Positions 58,555-64,000 of a stretch of DNA of 64,000 nt are shown one piece after another (within the stretch, counting starts at the first letter, position 1; every line of letters starts with the position of its first letter). A model generated the notes under the pieces. The model saw only the letters and a list, made by a program, of their open reading frames with translations. It was not told the origin of the DNA and ran no database searches. The stretch spans positions 558,001-622,000 of the forward strand of contig NZ_CP049199.1 of assembly GCF_011045195.1 (NCBI RefSeq), written 5' to 3'. A program made the translations under genes and the position numbers. The stretch comes from Caulobacter soli. Its GTDB lineage: Bacteria > Pseudomonadota > Alphaproteobacteria > Caulobacterales > Caulobacteraceae.

Positions 58555-58583
58555 AAAACGGGCGGGCCGTGAAGCCCGCCCGT
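58555..58583 (-). terminator. Rho-independent terminator after rplY
   Basis: ACGGGCGGGC (58583-58574), six-base loop, GCCCGCCCGT (58567-58558), then TTT. Stem of ten G-C-rich pairs. It lies between rplY and pth. Confidence 0.8.
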
Positions 58584-58618
58584 CTCGATAACTCGGATCG
58601 GAACTCCGATCGAAGGGC

Positions 58619-59218
58619 TTAGCCTTCGGTCGAGGTGTCGCCTTCGCCCGATTGCGAAGCGGCCGAGGCCTTCAGGTTGGCGATCACGAAGTCGCGGTCC
58701 TGGGCCGGACGCACGCCTTCCGGCAGCTTCACTTCCGAGATGCGGATGACGTCGCCGATGTCGTGCGAGGCCAGGTCGATGACCAGCTCTTCGGGGATCT
58801 TGTCGGCCGGGCAGGCCAGCTCGACGGTGTGACGGATGACTTCCAGCGTGCCGCCCTTCTTCAGGCCGACCGAGGTTTCATGGTTCTTGAAGTGCACCGG
58901 CACTTCGATCTTGATCAGCTGGTGCTCGTCGACGCGGTACAGGTCGAAGTGCAGCGGCACGTCGGTGACGGGGTGGAATTGCACGGCCTTGGCGATGACC
59001 GATTGCTTCTGGTCACCGTGTTGCAGGGTCACCAGGTGGCCCAGCAGCTTGCCGGTGTAGAGCGCCTTGCGGAATTCGTTGACCTTGACGGCGATGTTCA
59101 CCGGGGCCTGCGGGCCGCCGTACAGAACGCCAGGGACGAAGCCTTGGCGGCGGGTTTCGCGCGAGCCGCCGGTGCCGGCGCGATCGCGGATTTCGACGTT
59201 GAGAATGATCTCAGCCAT
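58619..59218 (-). CDS. rplY: 50S ribosomal protein L25/general stress protein Ctc
   Basis: A 199-residue protein of the long L25 (TL5/Ctc) type that binds 5S rRNA. N-terminal domain EIILNVEIRDRAGTGGSRET, then RRQGFVPGVLYGGPQAPVNI; C-terminal beta-domain FKNHETSVGLKKGGTLEVIR and ELACPADKIPEELVIDLASH. ATG 59218 is the only start giving the conserved MAEI beginning. Confidence 0.96.
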   Translation of the reverse strand: MAEIILNVEIRDRAGTGGSRETRRQGFVPGVLYGGPQAPVNIAVKVNEFRKALYTGKLLGHLVTLQHGDQKQSVIAKAVQFHPVTDVPLHFDLYRVDEHQLIKIEVPVHFKNHETSVGLKKGGTLEVIRHTVELACPADKIPEELVIDLASHDIGDVIRISEVKLPEGVRPAQDRDFVIANLKASAASQSGEGDTSTEG

Positions 59219-59323
59219 GTCTGTCTCTCTGGAGAGCCCCATGCTCTCGAAATGCGAAGCCGCCGCACAAGACTGAATTGTCCCGCCCGGTCGACGTTTT
59301 TGGGTCGCGCCTCATACACAGAA

Positions 59324-59349
59324 CGGCCGCCCGATGCAACGGGCGGCCG
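59324..59349. terminator. Hairpin downstream of the lipoprotein gene
   Basis: CGGCCGCCCG (59324-59333) and CGGGCGGCCG (59340-59349) form a ten-base perfect stem with a six-base loop, 33 bases after the lipoprotein stop on the minus strand. No T-run; termination is probable. Confidence 0.5.
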
Positions 59350-59381
59350 CCTGAGGTGCGTCTATAAAGTCTTGAAGTCGC

Positions 59382-60458
59382 CTAGCTCTTCTTCTTGGCG
59401 GCGGGCTTGGCGGCGGCGGCCTTGGCCTTCTTGGAGTTGCTGCCCGCGCCCTTGACCGAGATCGATTCCTTGACGGGCAGCAGACGCGGGGCCTCGTAGG
59501 GAAGCTCGGCGCCGGACGCCTTCATGACGCACATGCCGGTGTCCATCATGATGTGCTGGCCCAGGCAGAACACGTCCTCGTAGTGCGGCTTGGCCACGGC
59601 CAGGCACTGGTAGAGGTTCAGCTTGCCCATGTTCAGGCACATGGCGCTGGCCGGCTCGGCCATCACCGCGTCGATCAGGGTCAGCTTGTCGTCGCCGGCG
59701 TAGCCGAGGGCGGCCAGGGCGGCCACGGCCATGCCGCGGATCACCAGGGGCTTGTAGGGCGGCGGGGCTGAACGCACCGTGATGGTCGGGGGCACGGCGC
59801 CGATCGAGGCCTGCTGCAGGGCGGCCATGTCGACGCTGTCGGCCAGGCCGGGCGTCGCCGACATGGTCTTGGCGTAGGCCAGGCGGCCGTCGCGGTCGAG
59901 CACGGACTGGGTCGACCACTTCGAGCGCTGGATGTCGTAGGCCGACTGCTTCACGGCCTTGCCGGCGGTGTAGAGCTTCAAGCCGTCGGCGCCGAGCGTG
60001 TCGATGATCAGGCCGGCGGCGGTGTCGCTGCCCTTGAAGCCGACGGCGTAGGCCGGGTCGGCGATCAGTTGGTTGACGACCTGCTGACGTTGGGCGGGAT
60101 CAGCGGCGAACGCGCGCACCGAGGCCACGAAGGTCGGGTCCTGCAGGGCCAGGACGGCGGCGTAGGCCGTGGCGCCCGCCAGGAACTGCTTGGGCTCGTA
60201 GGCGACGGCGACCTTCAGCGAGGACTGGATCTGGTCGCCATTCTCGAAGGTCGGGCTGATGGCTTCGGCGCGCTGCATGTAGCCGCGGAAGGCGCTGGCC
60301 TTCTCGACGATGCTCGAGGACAGGGTGATCGGCGGCGGGGCGGCGGGGGCCGCGACCACGGGCGGCGGCGGCGGCGGCGTTTCGCAGCTGGCCAGCAAGG
60401 TGGCTGCGACCACGGCGATGGCCGTCAGCGCGGCGCGCGTGCGCGTGGTGGAAAGCAT
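59382..60458 (-). CDS. Putative lipoprotein of unknown function
   Basis: A 358-residue exported protein. TRAALTAIAVVAATLLASCE has a lipobox (LASC, Cys24), then a Pro-rich segment (ETPPPPPPVV). The rest is helical; near the C-terminus CLNMGKLNLYQCLAVAKPHY and FCLGQHIMMDTGMCV hold four cysteines, suggesting periplasmic disulfides. It ends with a Lys/Ala tail (KKAKAAAAKPAAKKKS). I do not recognise the family. ATG 60458 gives a normal signal; the longer frame to 60500 does not. Confidence 0.7.
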   Translation of the reverse strand: MLSTTRTRAALTAIAVVAATLLASCETPPPPPPVVAAPAAPPPITLSSSIVEKASAFRGYMQRAEAISPTFENGDQIQSSLKVAVAYEPKQFLAGATAYAAVLALQDPTFVASVRAFAADPAQRQQVVNQLIADPAYAVGFKGSDTAAGLIIDTLGADGLKLYTAGKAVKQSAYDIQRSKWSTQSVLDRDGRLAYAKTMSATPGLADSVDMAALQQASIGAVPPTITVRSAPPPYKPLVIRGMAVAALAALGYAGDDKLTLIDAVMAEPASAMCLNMGKLNLYQCLAVAKPHYEDVFCLGQHIMMDTGMCVMKASGAELPYEAPRLLPVKESISVKGAGSNSKKAKAAAAKPAAKKKS

Positions 60459-60615
60459 TCCCAGAACATCCCCAATGACATAGAGCGCCCGCCATACCAT
60501 TGGCGCGCGGGCGAGATTGTGACAGTCAGCCCGTTAACCACCTGTTGACAAGCGTAGCCGTCGAAAAGGTGTTCCGGCGCGCGCGACTTTCGCCTGAGAG
60601 GCGTCTTGTCGGGGT

Positions 60616-61554
60616 TTAGTCGAACAGCTTGGAGACCGATTCCTCGTTAGCGATCCGGCGGATGGCCTCGCCGATCAGCGGCGCGCAGGAAACGTAGCGG
60701 ATCTTCTTGCAGGCCTTCACGGTGTCGGAGGCCTCGATCGAGTCGGTGACCACCAGTTCGGTCAGCACCGAATTGGCCACGCGCTCGGCGGCCGCGCCCG
60801 ACAGCACCCCGTGGGTGACATAGGCCGAGACCGACTTGGCGCCTTGGGCCATCAGGGCGGCGGCGGCGTTGCACAGGGTGCCGGCCGAATCGACGATGTC
60901 GTCGAACAGGATGCAGCGACGGTCCTTCACGTCGCCGATGATGTTCATGACCTCGCTCTCGCCCGGGGCCGAGCGGCGCTTGTCGACGATGGCCAGGTCG
61001 GCGTCGTCCAGGCGCTTGGCCAGGGCGCGGGCGCGAACCACGCCGCCGACGTCCGGCGAGACGACCATCAGGTCGTCGCCCAGCTTGTAGGTCTTGTGGA
61101 TGTCGTCGGCGAGCAGGCGCGAGGGCAGCAGGTTGTCGGTCGGGATATCGAAGAAGCCCTGGATCTGCCCGGCGTGCAGATCCATCGTCAGGACGCGATC
61201 GGCGCCCGAGCGGGTGATAAGGTTGGCCACCAGCTTGGCCGAGATCGGCGTGCGGCCGCCGGTCTTCCGATCCTGGCGGGCGTAGCCGAAGTAGGGCAGC
61301 ACGGCCGTGATCCGCTTGCCCGACGCGCGCTTCAGGGCGTCGATGCAGATCAGCAACTCCATCAGGTTGTCGTTGGCGGGATAGCTGGTCGACTGGATGA
61401 CGAAGACGTCTTCCCCCCGCACGTTCTCGTCGATGGTCACGAAGACCTCGAGGTCGGCGAACCGGCGCACCTGGGCGCGGGTCAGCGGCATGTCGAGATA
61501 TTCCGCGATGGCCTGGGCCAGGGTGCGGTTCGAGTTACCGGACAGCAGCTTCAT
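60616..61554 (-). CDS. prs: Ribose-phosphate pyrophosphokinase
   Basis: A 312-residue enzyme making PRPP from ribose 5-phosphate and ATP. Motifs: [20 protein letters not shown] at the start, [20 protein letters not shown] (ATP/flexible region), [31 protein letters not shown] and the PRPP loop [19 protein letters not shown]. Length agrees with bacterial Prs. ATG 61554 is fixed by the conserved N-terminus. Confidence 0.97.
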   Translation of the reverse strand: MKLLSGNSNRTLAQAIAEYLDMPLTRAQVRRFADLEVFVTIDENVRGEDVFVIQSTSYPANDNLMELLICIDALKRASGKRITAVLPYFGYARQDRKTGGRTPISAKLVANLITRSGADRVLTMDLHAGQIQGFFDIPTDNLLPSRLLADDIHKTYKLGDDLMVVSPDVGGVVRARALAKRLDDADLAIVDKRRSAPGESEVMNIIGDVKDRRCILFDDIVDSAGTLCNAAAALMAQGAKSVSAYVTHGVLSGAAAERVANSVLTELVVTDSIEASDTVKACKKIRYVSCAPLIGEAIRRIANEESVSKLFD

Positions 61555-61667
61555 GGTTTTATCTCGGGAGGGGGTGTCGCCATTGCGGGGGCTTCTAGCA
61601 GTCTCGGGCGCGGGAACAACCCCGAGTCTCGCCTGATCGTGGTTATTCGCCCCATCGTTTTCGGGAC

Positions 61668-62459
61668 TCATGCTTCCAACGCGATCGCCGAGAGAAGTCG
61701 TCCGTAGTCGGACTCCCCAGCCAGGAAGGCCCTGCGGTTGGAAAAGAACAGATCCGGCTCGGTTCGCGTGTCGCGGCCGACCCATTCGCTTTGTCCCACG
61801 CCCGCCGTGTTCAGACGGTCCAGAACGAAGGCCGGCAGGTCGAACAGGCGCTTGTCGTCGGTTTCGCCCGGCGCGAAGAATCGGCCCGAGCCGGGGCTGT
61901 CGGCCTCGAAGCGGTGCAGGAAATCCCGCCCGACCTCGTAGGATTTCGGCCCAATGCAGGGGCCGACGGCGGCGACCATGCGCGCGGGCTCGGCGCCCAG
62001 CACCACCATCTGGTCGACGGCGGCCTGGACCACGCCGTCCAGCGCGCCGCGCCAGCCGGCATGGGCGGCCGCGACGATGCGGGCGACCGGATCGGCGATC
62101 AGCACCGGGGCGCAGTCGGCGTGCAGGGCCCCGCAGACCACGCCCGGCGTCTTGGTGACGACCGCGTCGCCCTCGGGCCGCACGTCGCCCCACGAGCCGT
62201 CGGCGACGATGGCGATGGTCGAGTGGATCTGGAAGCAGGTGTTGAGGTCTTCCGGCGCGGCCCCGAACCAGGCGGCGGCCCGGGCGCGGTTCTCGGCCAC
62301 GTCGGCCGGCTCGTCCTTGCTGCCCCGACCGACGTTGAGGCTGGAATAGAGCCCGGTCGACACCCCGCCCTGGCGCGTGAAGAACGCATGCTTCACCCCG
62401 GCGACGGCGGCCAGCAGCGGCGACTGGACGGTGGGAAGCTCGGGGGGCAGGTCGGTCAT
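61668..62459 (-). CDS. pgeF: YfiH/PgeF-type laccase-domain protein (purine nucleoside phosphorylase-like)
   Basis: A 263-residue protein of the YfiH family, which has adenosine/inosine phosphorylase-deaminase activity and, in E. coli, corrects misincorporated L-Ser in peptidoglycan. Motifs: [34 protein letters not shown] (metal-binding Cys), [12 protein letters not shown] (His) and [13 protein letters not shown]. It starts two bases after the methyltransferase stop, so the two are coupled. Confidence 0.88.
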   Translation of the reverse strand: MTDLPPELPTVQSPLLAAVAGVKHAFFTRQGGVSTGLYSSLNVGRGSKDEPADVAENRARAAAWFGAAPEDLNTCFQIHSTIAIVADGSWGDVRPEGDAVVTKTPGVVCGALHADCAPVLIADPVARIVAAAHAGWRGALDGVVQAAVDQMVVLGAEPARMVAAVGPCIGPKSYEVGRDFLHRFEADSPGSGRFFAPGETDDKRLFDLPAFVLDRLNTAGVGQSEWVGRDTRTEPDLFFSNRRAFLAGESDYGRLLSAIALEA

Positions 62460-62461
62460 GG

Positions 62462-63634
62462 TCAGAGGTCCTCGAAGAGCGGAGGAGACAGGTCGGGGGC
62501 GGACAGGCAGGCGACCTTGAACAGTTCGCCCATCTGCGCCGCTCCGGTCAGGCGATCAAGCTGTCTGGCCAGCTTTTCGGCGTGGTCAGGGCGTGAAGCG
62601 GCCAGGGCCTGGGCGCGGGCCTCGATCCCCAGGCCTTGCAGGAACGCGCCCTGGGTCAGGATGGGTCCCACGCGGGCGCCGGCCTCGGCGGCCGCGGCGG
62701 CCACGGCGGGAAAGTCGGCCCAGACGGTCAGGTCGGCCTGGCCCGGCTCGGCCAGGGGCGAGACCTTGGCGTGAGCCTTGAGCGCTTGCAGGGTGTCGCC
62801 CGGTCCGGGCGCGTCGCGGCCGTAGTCGATCAGCAGAGCGGCGCCGCCGTCACGGGCGACACGGTGGCCGATCTCCGCACCTAGGGCGGCCTGGGCGGGG
62901 GAGGATTCCACGAGCATTCCGGGCTCCAAAGCCTCCCCCTGTGGGGGAGGTGTCGCCAAAGGCGACGGAGGGGGGAGTTGGCCAAGGTGGGTCTGCTCCC
63001 CCCACCGGCCCATTCGGGCCGCCTCCCCCACGGGGGGAGGGGCTAGGGCTTTGAGACCGAACGCCAGGTTCCCGCTGTCATCCAGTCCCACCATCCGTTC
63101 CGCCCAGCCGTTCTCCGTCCGCACGAACTGGTGCGCCGGCAGGCAGTCCAGGACCTCGTTGGCGACCAGGATCAGCGGCGCGCCGGCCGGCACGGCGTCC
63201 AGGCGGTCGGCCCAGCTCGGCGTCAGCGGCGCGCCCTCCAGCCTGGCGGCCTGGGCCGAGCGCAGCGGCGGCGACACCTCGACCAGCCACAGGTCGGCGG
63301 CGGCCAGGAAGCCGGGCAGCAACCGCGCCGCGCGCAGGATGTCGGAGATCAGCGTCCCGTCGCCGGGTCCCATCTCGACCAGCCGCACCGGCGAGGGGCG
63401 GCCCATGCGGGTCCAGGTCTCCAGGATCCACAGGCCGATCAGTTCGCCGAACATCTGGCTGACGCCGGGGGCGGTCAGGAAGTCGCCGCCTTCTCCCCCA
63501 TTCATGCCCGCGAGAGCAGGTCGGGTGGCGTAGTAGCCGTCGCGCGGGTCGTGCAGGCAGCGGGTGAAGTACTCGGCGACGCTGATCGGGCCATCCTGGG
63601 CGATCTGCGCCTTCAGGCGATCAAGCAGGCTCAT
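62462..63634 (-). CDS. MidA/NDUFAF7-type SAM-dependent methyltransferase with an in-frame repeat insertion
   Basis: A 390-residue protein of the MidA (COG1565) family; eukaryotic NDUFAF7 methylates complex I subunit NDUFS2. N-terminus: [23 protein letters not shown] loop [20 protein letters not shown] (about residues 85-103), [15 protein letters not shown]. Residues about 198-235 ([20 protein letters not shown], then [20 protein letters not shown]) are translated from a multi-hairpin repeat and lie where the family normally has a short loop. The frame is intact. It overlaps lgt by 14 bases and abuts pgeF by two. Confidence 0.85.
   Translation of the reverse strand: MSLLDRLKAQIAQDGPISVAEYFTRCLHDPRDGYYATRPALAGMNGGEGGDFLTAPGVSQMFGELIGLWILETWTRMGRPSPVRLVEMGPGDGTLISDILRAARLLPGFLAAADLWLVEVSPPLRSAQAARLEGAPLTPSWADRLDAVPAGAPLILVANEVLDCLPAHQFVRTENGWAERMVGLDDSGNLAFGLKALAPPPVGEAARMGRWGEQTHLGQLPPPSPLATPPPQGEALEPGMLVESSPAQAALGAEIGHRVARDGGAALLIDYGRDAPGPGDTLQALKAHAKVSPLAEPGQADLTVWADFPAVAAAAAEAGARVGPILTQGAFLQGLGIEARAQALAASRPDHAEKLARQLDRLTGAAQMGELFKVACLSAPDLSPPLFEDL
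62931..63042. repeat. Palindromic repeat (CCTCCCCC family) inside the MidA-type gene
   Basis: Hairpins in series: CCTCCCCC-TGT-GGGGGAGG (62932-62950), GTCGCC-AAA-GGCGAC (about 62952-62966), CGGCCCATTCGGGCCG (about 63006-63021) and CCTCCCCCACGGGGGGAGG (about 63022-63040). Total about 112 bases, all within the coding frame. The outer arms are again inverted copies of each other. Confidence 0.88.
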
Positions 63635-64000
63635 GGGTTTCCGTGGCGACCGGCTCGCGCAGGGCGCGCCACAGCAGCCAGATGCCGACCAGCAGCATCG
63701 GGATCGACAGGATCATCCCCATGGTCAGGCCGAACGGGAAGTCGGGCATGCCGTGGTCGGGATTGCGCACGTTCTCGAGCGAGGCGCGGAACAGGCCGTA
63801 GCAGATCAGGAAGGTCGCCACGAGCGCGCCCCGGCGTTGCAGCCATTTGAACTGGTGGGTGGCCAGACGCAGGATCAGGAACAGCACCACGCCCTCCAGC
63901 GCCGCCTCGTACAGCTGGCTGGGATGGCGCGGGTCCGGGCCGGCGGGGCAGGAGCCGCCGTTCGCGGCCTGGATCGTGCGGTTGCAGAAGATCATGCCGA
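63621..64000 (-). CDS. lgt: Prolipoprotein diacylglyceryl transferase, C-terminal part (5' end beyond the window)
   Basis: The visible 126 residues are the C-terminal part of Lgt: RHPSQLYEAALEGVVLFLIL has the conserved HPSQLYEA, LICYGLFRASLENVRNPDHG holds the conserved Arg and Glu region, and two transmembrane helices follow (GMILSIPMLLVGIWLLW). Lgt attaches diacylglycerol to the lipobox Cys of prolipoproteins. The frame runs off the end of the window. It is the upstream member of an lgt-methyltransferase-pgeF unit, a common alphaproteobacterial order. Confidence 0.93.
   Translation of the reverse strand, partial: GMIFCNRTIQAANGGSCPAGPDPRHPSQLYEAALEGVVLFLILRLATHQFKWLQRRGALVATFLICYGLFRASLENVRNPDHGMPDFPFGLTMGMILSIPMLLVGIWLLWRALREPVATETHEPA

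Overview
The window is a GC-rich, densely packed chromosomal segment of a Caulobacter-like alphaproteobacterium (Caulobacteraceae). Evidence for this is the strong third-position G/C, the rpmH-rnpA-yidC-engB block with a GTG-started rpmH, an alphaproteobacterial RpoH, a FixL-FixJ-FixK oxygen circuit beside cydDC and cydABX, a NodT-type efflux lipoprotein, a large TonB-dependent receptor and the 40-residue CydX. I see no phage, transposase, CRISPR array, rRNA or tRNA. The species is not determined.

Layout. 0-12 kb is accessory metabolism and regulation: a truncated Crp/Fnr protein, class II aldolase, LysR plus 2-hydroxyacid dehydrogenase, a Qnr-like pentapeptide-repeat protein, a LuxR/DapB-like/SDR cluster, DUF1244, an outer-membrane barrel, a small NarL-type two-component pair and an AraC regulator. 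12-18.5 kb holds an SMP-30 protein and a MarR-controlled efflux operon (FUSC, DUF1656, HlyD, NodT). 18.6-20.7 kb has a CoA transferase and an aldose epimerase. 20.7-30 kb is a low-oxygen respiration locus: fixK, fixJ, fixL, cydC and cydD on the minus strand, divergent from cydABX, with a perfect FixK/Fnr box between cydD and cydA and a candidate FixJ box upstream of fixK. CheW and a DUF3850 protein follow. 31-34.5 kb is the engB-yidC-rnpA-rpmH block. 34.7-43 kb is accessory: a reductase-hydrolase pair with TetR and a flavin monooxygenase, small secreted proteins, LysR with a divergent epimerase, and DUF72. 43-64 kb is mostly housekeeping: sdaA, M28 peptidase, threonine/serine dehydratase, a PagL-like deacylase, purA, an unknown protein, an atypical receiver protein, a TonB receptor, rpoH, pth, rplY, prs, pgeF, a MidA-type methyltransferase and the 3' end of lgt.

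The most notable structure is a set of dispersed palindromic repeats that reach into protein-coding genes. One (128 bp, 32-bp inverted arms) lies in frame inside the cydC ATPase domain. A second, of another family (about 112 bp, several hairpins), lies in frame inside the MidA-type methyltransferase. A third supplies the last 18 codons and the stop of an epimerase. Three further elements with CACTTGCCCCC-type terminal inverted repeats sit within 20 bp of stop codons. Other points of interest are a 22-codon upstream ORF that overlaps the rnpA start and runs through a terminator hairpin, a perfect 30-bp palindrome between rpoH and its divergent neighbour, and a receiver protein with Glu in place of the phospho-acceptor Asp.
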